64,000 nt of DNA from CAZEPJ01 sp964514105 (GTDB lineage: Bacteria; Desulfobacterota; Desulfocorpusculales; Desulfocorpusculum): assembly GCA_964514105.1 (NCBI GenBank), contig CAZEPJ010000013.1, positions 12,358-76,357 of the forward strand, written 5' to 3'. Positions within the stretch are counted from its first letter, which is position 1. Each line of letters starts with the position of its first letter. Below the pieces are notes generated by a model. It had not been told where the DNA came from, made no database searches, and saw only the letters and a list, made by a program, of their open reading frames with translations. The position numbers and the translations under genes are program-made. Positions 17,096-25,675 of this stretch are shown one piece after another.

Positions 17096-19186
17096 ATGCA
17101 GAGGGCTCTGGGCGCGCCTTGGCCATCGGTATGGAGAAACGGGGAGATCCTCCTGGCCGTGGGAGTCATGGGGATCCTCACGGTCATGATCTTCCCTCTT
17201 CCCCGCCTCCTGCTCGATGGCCTCCTGGCCCTCAACATCACCGCCTCCATCCTCATCATGATGATCTCCCTCTACATCCTCAAGCCCCTGGATTTCTCCA
17301 TCTTTCCCACGGTACTGCTCGTGGCCACCCTGTTCCGCCTGTCGCTCAACGTGGCCAGCACCCGGCTGATTCTCCTGTACGGCCACGAAGGCGTGGACGC
17401 GGCCGGGCAGATCATCCAGGCCTTCGGAAGCTTCGTTGTGGGGGGCAACTACGTGGTGGGGCTGGTGGTCTTCCTCATCCTGGTGGTCATCAACTTCATC
17501 GTCATCACCAAGGGGTCGGGCCGGATCGCCGAGGTGGCCGCCCGCTTCACCCTGGACGCCATGCCGGGCAAGCAAATGAGCATCGACGCCGACCTCAACG
17601 CCGGCCTCATCGACGATCGGACGGCCCGGGAAAGACGGCGACTCGTGGAGCGGGAGGCCGATTTCTACGGGGCCATGGACGGGGCCAGCAAGTTCGTTCG
17701 GGGCGATGCCATCGCGGGCATCATCGTCGTGTTCATCAACATCCTGGGCGGACTCGTCATCGGGGTGGTGCAGAAGGGGATGCCCATTCTGGAGGGGATC
17801 AAGGCCTACACCGTCCTGACCATCGGGGACGGACTGGTCTCCCAGATCCCCGCCCTCATCGTTTCCACTGCCGCCGGCCTGGTTGTGACCCGGGCGGCGT
17901 CGGACGGCACCCTGGGCGCTGACCTGATCAAGCAGGTGGTAAACAACTATCGGGCCGCGGGCATGGCCGGGGGGATCCTGCTGGCATTGGCCCTGCTGCC
18001 GGGGCTCCCGGCCTTTCCCTTCCTGGGGCTGGCGGCAGCCGCCGGTGCCGTGGCCTACAAGGTCCGGAGGGCCACGCTCCGGCAGGCCGAGGCCGAGGCC
18101 CGCAGCGCCGCGGCCGCCGTGCCATCGGGGGGACGGGAGGAAGTGGAGGGGCTCCTGTCCGTCGATGTCCTGGAGCTGGAGATCGGCTACGCACTCATCC
18201 CCCTGGTGGACGTGGAACAGAACGGCACCCTCCTGGAGCGGATCCGCATGATCCGCCGCCAGGTCGCCCTGGAGATGGGCGTGGTCATCCCCCTGATGCA
18301 CATCCGGGACAACCTGCAGCTCAAGCCCAATCAGTACGCCATCCAGCTCCGGGGCGTCCCCATCGCCAAGGGAGAGATCATGATGGGCCACTGCATGGCC
18401 CTGGACGCCGGCGGGGTCAAGACCGCCATGAAAGGGATTCCCACCCAGGAGCCGACCTTCGGCCTCCCGGCCCTGTGGATCCCCCAGGGGGAGCGGGAGC
18501 GGGCCCAGGCCCTGGGCTACACCGTGGTGGATCCCGAGACCGTGTTGACCACCCACCTGTCCGAGGTCATCCGGGGCCACCTGCACGAGGTGCTGTGCCG
18601 GCAGGATGTCCAGCGGCTCATGGAGGGCGCGGCCCGGGAGCATCCCAAGGTCGTGGAGGACCTCGTCCCCAAGCTCCTTTCCGTGAGCGAGGTGCACCGG
18701 GTCCTTCAGTTCCTGCTCATGGAGCAGATCTCCATCCGCGATCTCCCCCGGATCCTGGAGGTCCTGGGGGACTGGGCCCCCCGCACCCGAAGCCCCCGGG
18801 CCCTGGCCGAGCACGTCCGCGCCGCCATGGGACGGGCCATCACCCGCCGGTACCTGGAGGAGAACCGCACCCTGCCCGCCATCCTCCTGGATCCCTCCCT
18901 GGAGGAGACCCTCATGGAGGCCGTGCGCCGCACCGAAGTGGACGCCTACCTGGCGTTGGATCCCGACCTGGCGCGAAAGGTCATCCTGGCGACGCAAAGG
19001 GCCGTGGAGCCGCACCTGCAGCGGGCCCGCATCCCGGTGCTCCTGTGCGACGCGGCCCTGCGTCCCCACCTCAGGGAGCTCCTGGAGCGCTACATCCCCA
19101 CCCTGGCCGTACTGTCCCATCAGGAAGTGGATCGGCAGATCACTGTCCTGACCCTGGACGTGGTGAGGTTGCATCATGAAGGTTAA
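17096..19186 (+). CDS. flhA: Flagellar biosynthesis protein FlhA
   Basis: A 696-residue export-gate protein of full length. The N-terminal half has about eight membrane spans with the FHIPEP region (KPLDFSIFPTVLLVATLFRLSLNVASTR) and the conserved cytoplasmic loop (SGRIAEVAARFTLDAMPGKQMSIDADLNAG). Both of these motifs are longer than quoted elsewhere but clearly recognisable. The C-terminal half is the cytoplasmic nonamer ring that docks chaperone-substrate pairs. It starts 3 bp after flhB and overlaps flhF by 11 bp. Confidence 0.97.
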   Translation: MQRALGAPWPSVWRNGEILLAVGVMGILTVMIFPLPRLLLDGLLALNITASILIMMISLYILKPLDFSIFPTVLLVATLFRLSLNVASTRLILLYGHEGVDAAGQIIQAFGSFVVGGNYVVGLVVFLILVVINFIVITKGSGRIAEVAARFTLDAMPGKQMSIDADLNAGLIDDRTARERRRLVEREADFYGAMDGASKFVRGDAIAGIIVVFINILGGLVIGVVQKGMPILEGIKAYTVLTIGDGLVSQIPALIVSTAAGLVVTRAASDGTLGADLIKQVVNNYRAAGMAGGILLALALLPGLPAFPFLGLAAAAGAVAYKVRRATLRQAEAEARSAAAAVPSGGREEVEGLLSVDVLELEIGYALIPLVDVEQNGTLLERIRMIRRQVALEMGVVIPLMHIRDNLQLKPNQYAIQLRGVPIAKGEIMMGHCMALDAGGVKTAMKGIPTQEPTFGLPALWIPQGERERAQALGYTVVDPETVLTTHLSEVIRGHLHEVLCRQDVQRLMEGAAREHPKVVEDLVPKLLSVSEVHRVLQFLLMEQISIRDLPRILEVLGDWAPRTRSPRALAEHVRAAMGRAITRRYLEENRTLPAILLDPSLEETLMEAVRRTEVDAYLALDPDLARKVILATQRAVEPHLQRARIPVLLCDAALRPHLRELLERYIPTLAVLSHQEVDRQITVLTLDVVRLHHEG

Positions 19187-20420
19187 GACATACAAGGCCA
19201 TGGATATGCAGGAAGCCATCCGCCACATCAAGCGGGACCTGGGGCCCCAAGCCGTGATCCTCTCCACCCGCAAGGTGGTGGACGGGCGGCGGGCCTTCGG
19301 CCTGTTCGGCCGCCCCATGGTGGAAGTCACCGCCGCGCTGGACAACCCTTGCGGGGCGGGCAACGACGGCCCCCCCACCCCCCCGGGGGAGGGGATGGCA
19401 GACGGGCCCACTGCCCGGCAGTGGGATCTGGTCCGGGGGGAGCTCCGGGAGATGCGCACCGAGCTGCTGAGCCTGGCCCGGGCCGCCCAGATGCCGCCGG
19501 ACAACCTCCGGGAGGAGATGGGGTCCGGCCTGGAGGAGATCCGATGGTGGGTCTCGTACCTGGCTCGAGAGTCGGGCAGAAAGGGCCGGGAGACGGGCAG
19601 CGGGGCCGGATGGGAGGGGTTCTCCCGGCTGGTGCGGCAGGGAATGCGGGAAAGCCACGCCCTCCAGATCGTGCAGCGCATCCAGACCTCCCGGGGGCAC
19701 GACCCGGCCGACGCGCAAGACCTCACGGCGGCATTGGCCCTGGCCCTGCGCAGGCTGACCCGGGTGGCGGACCCCCTGTCCCCCCCGGGGTCGGGCCCCC
19801 GGGTCCTGGCCCTCATCGGCCCCACCGGGGTGGGCAAGACCACCACCGTGGCCAAGATCGCCGCCCGCTGCGCCATGGAACAGGGACGCAAGGTGGCCCT
19901 CGTCACCAACGATACCTACCGCATTGCGGCCGTGGAGCAGCTCCGGGCCTACGCGCGAATCATGGGGATTCCCATGGAGGTGGTGCTCCAGCCCCAGGAA
20001 CTCCCCTCGGTCCTGGACGGGCTGGGGGATCTGGATCTGATCCTCATGGACACCGCGGGCCGCAGCCCCTTCGACGCGGTCCAGATGGGGGAGCTCCGGG
20101 CCCTGCTCGATGCGGACCCCAGGGTCCAGAGCCTCCTGCTGGTCAGCGCCTCCATGGACGGGCGGGGCCTGGATCGGACCTTGCAGCGATTCGGCCCCCT
20201 GCGGCCCGTGGGGCTCATCGGGACGAAACTGGACGAGGCATGGGGCCTGGGGGCTTTGTTCAGCGCCGCCCTTCAGTGCCGCCTCCCCTTCGCCTTTTTC
20301 ACCACGGGCCAGCGGGTCCCCGAGGACATCCGGGTGGCGTCCCGGGAGGATGTGGCGGCCTGGACGCTGTGGGGGTTGCCGTGCTTCAACCAGATGGACG
20401 CCATGGCCGCAGCGGTCTGA
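19176..20420 (+). CDS. flhF: Flagellar SRP-like GTPase FlhF
   Basis: A 414-residue GTPase that sets the site of polar flagellum assembly. The N-terminal B-domain (MKVKTYKAMDMQEAIRHIKR) is followed by a variable linker and the NG domain. P-loop GPTGVGKTTT is at about residue 215, with the SRP-type DTYRIAAVEQL and DTAGR motifs downstream. It overlaps flhA by 11 bp, with flhG next. The flhF-flhG pair strongly suggests polar flagellation. Confidence 0.96.
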   Translation: MKVKTYKAMDMQEAIRHIKRDLGPQAVILSTRKVVDGRRAFGLFGRPMVEVTAALDNPCGAGNDGPPTPPGEGMADGPTARQWDLVRGELREMRTELLSLARAAQMPPDNLREEMGSGLEEIRWWVSYLARESGRKGRETGSGAGWEGFSRLVRQGMRESHALQIVQRIQTSRGHDPADAQDLTAALALALRRLTRVADPLSPPGSGPRVLALIGPTGVGKTTTVAKIAARCAMEQGRKVALVTNDTYRIAAVEQLRAYARIMGIPMEVVLQPQELPSVLDGLGDLDLILMDTAGRSPFDAVQMGELRALLDADPRVQSLLLVSASMDGRGLDRTLQRFGPLRPVGLIGTKLDEAWGLGALFSAALQCRLPFAFFTTGQRVPEDIRVASREDVAAWTLWGLPCFNQMDAMAAAV

Positions 20421-20439
20421 ACGCCCGCAGGGAGGGGAG

Positions 20440-21318
20440 ATGGGAGCGATGATGGGAGCCACGGATCAGGGAGCCACCTTGCGGCTCATGAGTGCCAACA
20501 AGGACCTCGTGGCCCTGGCGGGGGACCGGGGTCTTCGAAGCCTGGCCATCACCAGCGGCAAGGGGGGCGTGGGGAAGACCAGCATCGCGGCCAACCTGGC
20601 CTTCGTCCTCGCGGGGATGGGCGTGCGGGTCCTGGTACTGGATGCGGACATGGGCCTGGCCAACATCGACGTCCTCCTGGGCCTGTCCCCCCAACGCACG
20701 TTGCGAGACTTCCTCTCGGGGACGTGCGACCTGCGGGAAGTGCTCCTGGAAGGCCCCAATGGGATGCACATCCTCCCTTCCGGATCGGGCCTCTGGGAGC
20801 TGACCCATCTGAGCCGCGAACAGCGCCTGGTGCTCATGTCGGGGATCAACGATCTGAAGGATGAGCACGACCTGTTGCTCATCGACACGGCCGCGGGGGT
20901 CTCCCCCAACGTCCTTCATTTCAACGCCACCGCCGAGGAAGTCCTCGTGGTCGTGACCCCGGATCCCCCCAGCATCACCGACGCCTACGCCCTGATCAAG
21001 CTCATGTTCACCCGGTACCGGCGGCGGCATTTCCTGGTGGTGGTCAACGGGGCGCGCAACGGCCAGGAGGCGGGCGAGACCTTTCGGGGGCTCAACGGTG
21101 TGGTGGAGCGGTTCCTGCATCTGTCGTTGACGGACCTGGGGTCCGTTCCATGCGACCCGGCCGTGGCGCGTTCCGTGCGGAGCCAGCGGCCTTTTGCCGA
21201 CCTGTACCCCTCGGCCAAGGCGACCCAGAGCCTGGAGGCCCTGGCCCGGCGGCTGCTGGCGGTCTCCCCGCGAGGAGAGGCTGCGGGGGAGATGACCCTG
21301 TTCGGACCGTATGCATGA
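20440..21318 (+). CDS. flhG: Flagellar number regulator FlhG (FleN/YlxH, MinD-like ATPase)
   Basis: A 292-residue MinD/ParA-family ATPase. The deviant Walker A GKGGVGKTS is at about residue 40, then DADMGLANIDVLLGL and the switch region DTAAGVSPNVLHF. FlhG limits flagellar number, antagonises FlhF and often binds the sigma-54 activator FleQ/FlrA. The open frame extends upstream within flhF; the ATG at 20440 follows GGAGGGGAG, with ATGs at 20449 and 20452 as alternatives. It ends just before fliA. Confidence 0.95.
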   Translation: MGAMMGATDQGATLRLMSANKDLVALAGDRGLRSLAITSGKGGVGKTSIAANLAFVLAGMGVRVLVLDADMGLANIDVLLGLSPQRTLRDFLSGTCDLREVLLEGPNGMHILPSGSGLWELTHLSREQRLVLMSGINDLKDEHDLLLIDTAAGVSPNVLHFNATAEEVLVVVTPDPPSITDAYALIKLMFTRYRRRHFLVVVNGARNGQEAGETFRGLNGVVERFLHLSLTDLGSVPCDPAVARSVRSQRPFADLYPSAKATQSLEALARRLLAVSPRGEAAGEMTLFGPYA

Positions 21319-21325
21319 GGTGCTC

Positions 21326-22096
21326 ATGAAGGCCCAATCCGCCCGGGTCCACGCGGCGCAGCTTGCTGGCCCGCCCCCTCTTTCCGCCGCCGCGGAGGAC
21401 CGGGATCGGCAGGTACAGGAGTTCCTCCCCTTCATCAAGTACCAGGTGATGCGCATGGCCTCGCGCCTTCCCCATCACGTGGACCTGCATGACCTGATCC
21501 ATGCGGGCATCCTGGGGCTCCTGGACGCCCTGGACAAGTACGACGCCCGCCGGGGCGTCCAGCTCAAGACGTACGCCGAGTTCCGCATCCGGGGGGCCAT
21601 CCTGGACGAGCTGCGGGGCATGGACTGGGCCTCTCGCTCCACCCGGGAGAAGATCAAGCGGCTGGAGGACGGGTTTGCCGAGGCGGAGCGACGGGTGCAG
21701 CGGGCCCCCACCGAGGAGGAGGTGGCCGAGACCATGGGGCTGGACCTGGAGGCGTTTCACCAGCTCCTGCTCGAGGCGCGGGCGGGGGGGCCCATCAGCG
21801 TGGAGGAACTGCTCGCCGGCGACCTGCCCGACCGGGAGGAGCTGCGGGACTGGGGCAGCGACGGGGATCCCCATGATCTGTGCTCGTGGAAGGCCCTTCG
21901 CGGGGCCATCGCACAGACCCTGGCCACGCTCAACGAGCGGGAGCGCATGGTCCTGACCCTGTACTACTACGAGGAGATGACCATGAAGGAGATCGGCCTG
22001 GCCCTGGGCGTCACCGAGTCCAGGGTGTCCCAGATCCACTCCCAGGGGCTGCTGAGGCTCCGGGCCCGCCTCCGGGGATGGGGAGGCGCGCCATGA
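21326..22096 (+). CDS. fliA: Flagellar sigma factor FliA (sigma-28)
   Basis: A 256-residue sigma-70-family factor. Region 2 (VDLHDLIHAGILGLLDALDKYD, continuing into the RGAILDELRGMDW box) and region 4 (LNERERMVLTLYYYEEMTMKEI, then a helix-turn-helix) match FliA/WhiG. An ATG at 21311 is in frame, but TGAGGTG lies 7 bp before the ATG at 21326. Three excellent sigma-28 promoters occur downstream (29500, 33920, 39111), and FlgM is at 29577. fliA lies within the sigma-54-driven fliL operon, so filament genes should follow hook genes in time. Confidence 0.96.
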   Translation: MKAQSARVHAAQLAGPPPLSAAAEDRDRQVQEFLPFIKYQVMRMASRLPHHVDLHDLIHAGILGLLDALDKYDARRGVQLKTYAEFRIRGAILDELRGMDWASRSTREKIKRLEDGFAEAERRVQRAPTEEEVAETMGLDLEAFHQLLLEARAGGPISVEELLAGDLPDREELRDWGSDGDPHDLCSWKALRGAIAQTLATLNERERMVLTLYYYEEMTMKEIGLALGVTESRVSQIHSQGLLRLRARLRGWGGAP

Positions 22097-22713
22097 CAGG
22101 CGCCGGCACCGGATCCAGCAGTTCGGGGGAAGGCCCTCTGTTTTCGGACCTCCCGAGGTCCCATGCCCCCGGCTCCATTCCCTGCACCCCGGACGGGGAG
22201 AGGGAGCCCGAGGGCGGCGAGGTGCAGGGCCGGCCGGGGGGGCTGCGGGCCCTGGGGCGGCTCCGGGGGCTCTCGGCCAGGCATGGGGTGCTCCTGCTGG
22301 GGGCCCTGACCATGGGCCTCCTGGCCGTCGGCGGTTTTGCGGTCCTTCTCCTCCCGCAAGGGGGGCCCTCCCCGGGACCCGTCCTGGTCCGGCTCGATGC
22401 CGGGGCTCCGCGGCCGGACGCGGTGGAGCGGGCGGTCTCGGGCCTGTTGCTGCCTCTGGGCCGCGGGGAGCGAGCGCTCCTGCTGAGCTTCTCCGTCCGC
22501 ATGAGCAGCGCGGACGGTCCTGTCCCCGAGCTCCTGCACGATGGGGCCTTTCTCCAGGATGTGTGGGAATCGGTGGCGCGGCTGGAGGTCCGGGACGTGA
22601 GCGGGGCACGGGGGGCCCAGGCCCTCCGGGGACGGATCCTGGAACTCCTGTCCCGGCGGTATCCCCAGGTGAAGGTGGAGGCGTTGGGATTCACCGACCT
22701 GCTCATCCTGTAG
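22093..22713 (+). CDS. Second FliL-like single-span protein
   Basis: A 206-residue protein overlapping the fliA stop by 4 bp. A long polar cytoplasmic N-terminus (about 75 residues) precedes one membrane span (LLLGALTMGLLAVGGFAVLLL, near residues 75-95). The periplasmic part ends like FliL: a strand (LLLSFSVRMSS), a helix containing DGAFLQDVWESVARLEV, and a closing RRYPQVKVEALGFTDLLIL. Topology and ending fit a divergent FliL paralogue; overall identity looks low. It may be a stator-associated protein like FliL. Confidence 0.65.
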   Translation: MTGAGTGSSSSGEGPLFSDLPRSHAPGSIPCTPDGEREPEGGEVQGRPGGLRALGRLRGLSARHGVLLLGALTMGLLAVGGFAVLLLPQGGPSPGPVLVRLDAGAPRPDAVERAVSGLLLPLGRGERALLLSFSVRMSSADGPVPELLHDGAFLQDVWESVARLEVRDVSGARGAQALRGRILELLSRRYPQVKVEALGFTDLLIL

Positions 22714-22769
22714 GGCCCGGGGCGCTCGGGGCGCGCCGCAGGCGCGGGATGATCCGGGGAGGAAGGGGC

Positions 22770-22991
22770 ATGGATGCAGCGAGGACGATCCCGCCGACCG
22801 GAGCTTCCGATGCGGTGCAGCCCCGTCTGCCCAGGGCCCGAGACCGGCAGCCCGGGCGGCAACGAGGAGAGCAGGACGGGCCCCGCCCCCATGTGAAGGG
22901 CGAAGAAGGAACCGCCCGGGAGCGTCCAGCCGGAGACCGGGCGTTAGCGACCGATGACGGGCGCGGGCGGGGCATCGATATACGCGTGTGA
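22770..22991 (+). CDS. Small uncharacterised ORF between fliL-like and DUF2802
   Basis: A possible 73-residue basic protein with no recognised domain. It is highly polar (many Arg, Gly, Asp) and ends in GIDIRV. GGGGAGGAAGGGG lies immediately upstream of the ATG with suitable spacing, and the ORF fills the 288-bp gap between two genes of an otherwise tightly packed operon. No membrane segment is visible. Composition is close to what random GC-rich DNA gives, so it may not be real. Confidence 0.42.
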   Translation: MDAARTIPPTGASDAVQPRLPRARDRQPGRQRGEQDGPRPHVKGEEGTARERPAGDRALATDDGRGRGIDIRV

Positions 22992-23001
22992 GGGGTGAGC
23001 C

Positions 23002-23442
23002 ATGGAGATCAAGACGTTGGTGGCGATCCAGTTGGCCTTTGACCTCCTGCTGGGGGCCGCGGTCCTGTGGTGCCTGTGGGGCGGTCGGGACGCCGAGGCC
23101 GCCAGTGCGGCGCGCCTCGATGCAGTGGTGGGGCTGCAGGAGCAGATGACGCGCTGGGAGACCTCGGGGGAGGCATTCCTGGGGGTCATGAAGGGTCGGT
23201 TGCAGGAGCTGGGGGCCCTGGGAGAGGAACTGGAGCGGGCCCAGGTGCGGGCCTCGGAGACCCTGGATCGGCTGGAGCAGGTCCAAGCCGGTTGGGGCCC
23301 CAGGGGCGCGTCGTACGGCCAGGCAAAGGAGTGGATCCGGGAAGGAGTCCCCCCCGAGGAGGTGGCCCGGCGCACGGGGTTCGGCGTGGATGAGGTCCGC
23401 CTGATCCAGGGTCTGGCTCCCGCTGTCAGGAGGGCCCATTGA
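23002..23442 (+). CDS. DUF2802 family membrane-anchored coiled-coil protein
   Basis: 146 residues. An N-terminal membrane anchor (LVAIQLAFDLLLGAAVLWCLW) is followed by a coiled coil. A C-terminal helix-turn-helix-like segment (YGQAKEWIREGVPPEEVARR, then TGFGVDEVRLIQGL) is the DUF2802 hallmark. Genes of this family are frequent in flagellar clusters of Proteobacteria, near fliA or cheW, but their function is not established. A clear ribosome site (GAGGGGTGAGCC) precedes the ATG. Its stop overlaps the next start. Confidence 0.78.
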   Translation: MEIKTLVAIQLAFDLLLGAAVLWCLWGGRDAEAASAARLDAVVGLQEQMTRWETSGEAFLGVMKGRLQELGALGEELERAQVRASETLDRLEQVQAGWGPRGASYGQAKEWIREGVPPEEVARRTGFGVDEVRLIQGLAPAVRRAH

Positions 23443-24488
23443 GGATTCAGGGGTTGCCCATATGGGACGGGAGCCTGCGGCCGGAGGGGCCCAAGGGGGC
23501 CCCGCTTCCCGGCGGGCTTCAAGTGGGCGATATGTTCCTGCTGGAAGTGCTGGAGATGGGCTCCGGGGGCCGGGCCCTGGTCCGGGCCGGGGGGCAGGTC
23601 TTTGCGGCCCGGTGCCAGACGACGATTCCGTTGGGGGGCCCCATCCGGGTGGAGGTGGCCTCTGTGAGGCCGGAGATCCTGCTCCGGGTCGCCCCGGAGG
23701 CCCAAGGGCCTCTGGAGTCGCTGCGCAGGAGCATCTGGCGGGCCATACCGCTGCTGGATGGAGACGGGCCCTGGCGGCTCTGGGACGAGGCCCTGGGTGA
23801 GTGGCGGGCGTGGGGGATGGCCGAGGAGGCGCCCTCCCCGCATCTCCTGCGGGGGCACATGTTCCCGGGGCCCGGCATGCTCGCCCACCCCAGGACCTGG
23901 CTCGCCGCCAGCGGGCTTCTGCTGGAGGCCAAGCTCGGGAGGCTGGCGCGGGGTGCGCTCGGGCCGGGGGAGCTGGCGCCGGACCTCAAGGGGTGGCTCC
24001 TGAGGGTCCTGCAGGCAGCGGAGAAAAAAGGGGAAAGCCTGCCCGCCACGGGCGACCTGCTGGAGATCCTGGAAGGCGGCCAATCCCTGGCCCTCCTCTC
24101 CCAGAAGGGAGGGGCGGCGCCGCAGATCCCTCTTCTCCTCTGGGGTCCTTTGCCCCAGGACCGGGGCGAGGCCAGGATCCGCAAGGGATCGCCCGGCGTC
24201 GCGGGGGGGGAGGGCCGCTGGGAGGTCACTGTGCGTCTGGAGCTGGCCGCTCTGGGGCGGATTGTGATCCACCTGGGCCTTGGGGAGGACTGCCTGGAGT
24301 GTTCCCTGCGCGCCTCGGAGCCGTCCACTGAGCGGCTCCTCCAGGCCGGGATCCAGACCCTTCGGGAGGGACTCCTCGCCCTGGGGCTTGGGCGCGTTCA
24401 GTGCCGCTGCGGGCCCATGGAGCCGGGGGATGGTCGGGAGGGGCCTTGGGGGGCCCTGCCCGATGGACTTCTGGACACCCGGGCGTGA
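23439..24488 (+). CDS. FliK-like protein (YlqG-like), partner of small FlhB homologue
   Basis: 349 residues. The N-terminal beta-rich part (LQVGDMFLLEVLEMGSGGRALVRAGGQ) and the C-terminal hook-length-control-like domain (WEVTVRLELAALGRIVIHLG, then LLQAGIQTLREGLLALGLGRV) resemble large FliK-like proteins. It begins with TTG overlapping the DUF2802 stop; AGGAGGG lies 4 bp upstream. It is followed by a small FlhB C-domain protein, exactly the ylqG-ylqH arrangement of Bacillus. That pairing suggests a second, non-canonical substrate-specificity pair, or an auxiliary of the main FliK/FlhB. Role is inferred. Confidence 0.7.
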   Translation: MRIQGLPIWDGSLRPEGPKGAPLPGGLQVGDMFLLEVLEMGSGGRALVRAGGQVFAARCQTTIPLGGPIRVEVASVRPEILLRVAPEAQGPLESLRRSIWRAIPLLDGDGPWRLWDEALGEWRAWGMAEEAPSPHLLRGHMFPGPGMLAHPRTWLAASGLLLEAKLGRLARGALGPGELAPDLKGWLLRVLQAAEKKGESLPATGDLLEILEGGQSLALLSQKGGAAPQIPLLLWGPLPQDRGEARIRKGSPGVAGGEGRWEVTVRLELAALGRIVIHLGLGEDCLECSLRASEPSTERLLQAGIQTLREGLLALGLGRVQCRCGPMEPGDGREGPWGALPDGLLDTRA

Positions 24489-24523
24489 CGACGGGTTGGC
24501 CGGACACGGGAGGCGGTGAGGGA

Positions 24524-24829
24524 GTGGAGGATAAAGCCCGAAGACGGCGCGCCGTGGCCCTGGGCTATTGCCCGGCAAAGGACCAGGCGCCGCGAATCCT
24601 GGCAAAGGGTTCGGGCCCCCTTGCGGAACGCATCGTGGAGGTGGCCCGTCGATGCGGCATCCCTCTGCGCCAGGACCCCGCCCTGGTCTCCCTCCTGGCG
24701 GAGCTGGACGTGGACCGGGAGATACCGCCGGTCCTCTACCGGGCCGTGGCCGAGGTCCTGGCCTTCGTGTACCGATTGCGGGAGGCAGAAACGGGCCGGG
24801 GAGGGGAAGGAATTGCCCGGGGAGGGTGA
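24524..24829 (+). CDS. FlhB cytoplasmic-domain homologue (FhlB/YlqH-like)
   Basis: A 101-residue protein corresponding to the C-terminal fragment of FlhB after its cleavage site. It contains RAVALGYCPAKDQAPRILAK, then PLAERIVEVARRCGIPLRQD and IPPVLYRAVAEVLAFVY. It has no membrane spans and no NPTH-type site, so it is a naturally separate cleaved-form mimic. Such proteins (FhlB, YlqH) can partly replace the FlhB C-domain. The GTG start at 24524 is chosen because GGGAGG lies 10 bp upstream. It ends 40 bp before a sigma-54 promoter. Confidence 0.85.
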   Translation: MEDKARRRRAVALGYCPAKDQAPRILAKGSGPLAERIVEVARRCGIPLRQDPALVSLLAELDVDREIPPVLYRAVAEVLAFVYRLREAETGRGGEGIARGG

Positions 24830-24869
24830 GGGGATGGGAGGCCGGGGCCGCCAAACGGGGCCGCCTGCC

Positions 24870-24885
24870 TGGCACACGAATTGCA
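24870..24885 (+). promoter_or_regulatory. Sigma-54 promoter of flgF-flgG-flgA-flgH-flgI-flgJ
   Basis: TGGCACA-N4-TTGCA matches the -24/-12 consensus at exact spacing. The predicted start is near 24897, about 59 bases before the flgF ATG. It starts the distal-rod and L/P-ring operon. Confidence 0.9.
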
Positions 24886-24955
24886 ACTGGGACCCCTTGT
24901 GATCCTGGTTGGGCGGCCGCGCGGCCCTCTGGGCCCCGGCAAGGGAGGTCATGAC

Positions 24956-25675
24956 ATGTTTTCCGAACTGTACACGGCCACATCGGGCATGGTGACCCGC
25001 CAGGCCCAACTGGACGTGCTGGCCCACAACCTGGCCAACGTCAACAGCGCGGCCTTCAAGATCGAGGACCTGGTGAGCGCCGAGCGGCCCATCCCCACGG
25101 CGCTGGGGCCGGTGAGGGCCCCGGCCCACGTGGGGACCGCCGGCCGGTGGACCGATTTCTCCCCGGGCCAGCTCCATGCCACGGGCGAATCCATGGACGT
25201 GGCCCTGGGGGCTGAGGGGTTCTTCGTGATCCAGGCCCCCACGGGGGTTCGATTGACCCGGGACGGCGGGTTCTCCCTGGACGGGGAGGGGAGGCTCGTG
25301 CTTCGGGGGATGCCCGTCCTGGGGCGGGGCGGGGAGATCCGCCTGGCCGAGGGGAGCGTGGAGATCCGGGAGGACGGCACCGTGCGGCAGGGGGGGCGGG
25401 AGGTGGGTCGACTCCGGGTGGTGACCGTCGCGACGCCCCAGGATCTCGTCCGGGAGGGACAAGGGCTGTTCGTCGCACCCGAGGGGGCGGCGCAGCGGGA
25501 GGTGTCCGACCCGTTGGTGCTCCAGGGGCACGTGGAGTTGTCCAATGCCAACGCCGTGCGGCTCATGGTCCAGATGATCGACGTCGTGCGCGGCTTTGAG
25601 ATGCATCAGAAGATGCTTCAGACCCTGGATCGCCTGGGCGAGAAGGCCGTTCAGGAGCTGGGCAGGGTGGCATGA
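24956..25675 (+). CDS. flgF: Flagellar basal-body rod protein FlgF
   Basis: A 239-residue distal rod protein. The rod signature is at the N-terminus (MFSELYTATSGMVTRQAQLD, then VLAHNLANVNSAAFK). The C-terminal helix (ELSNANAVRLMVQMIDVVRGFEMHQKMLQTLDRL) is the usual partner. AAGGGAGG precedes two nearby ATGs, of which only 24956 is in frame. Together with flgG it follows the standard flgF-flgG order. Confidence 0.93.
   Translation: MFSELYTATSGMVTRQAQLDVLAHNLANVNSAAFKIEDLVSAERPIPTALGPVRAPAHVGTAGRWTDFSPGQLHATGESMDVALGAEGFFVIQAPTGVRLTRDGGFSLDGEGRLVLRGMPVLGRGGEIRLAEGSVEIREDGTVRQGGREVGRLRVVTVATPQDLVREGQGLFVAPEGAAQREVSDPLVLQGHVELSNANAVRLMVQMIDVVRGFEMHQKMLQTLDRLGEKAVQELGRVA

Noticed and set aside
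17982..17997. TGGCATT-N4-CTGCT, a partial sigma-54 match inside flhA
   Set aside because: The -12 element lacks the first T, and the site is deep within flhA with no gene start nearby.
15929..19909. A 1326-residue open frame on the minus strand, rich in His, Gln and Gly
   Set aside because: It is antisense to flhB, flhA and flhF, all conserved and tightly packed. GC-rich codon bias removes stop codons from the opposite strand; no family motif is visible in the translation.
24531..24557. TAAAG followed by GCCG at sigma-28 spacing at the start of the small FlhB homologue
   Set aside because: Neither the rest of the -35 nor the GATAA part of the -10 fits (GCCGTGGC), and it would start inside the gene.
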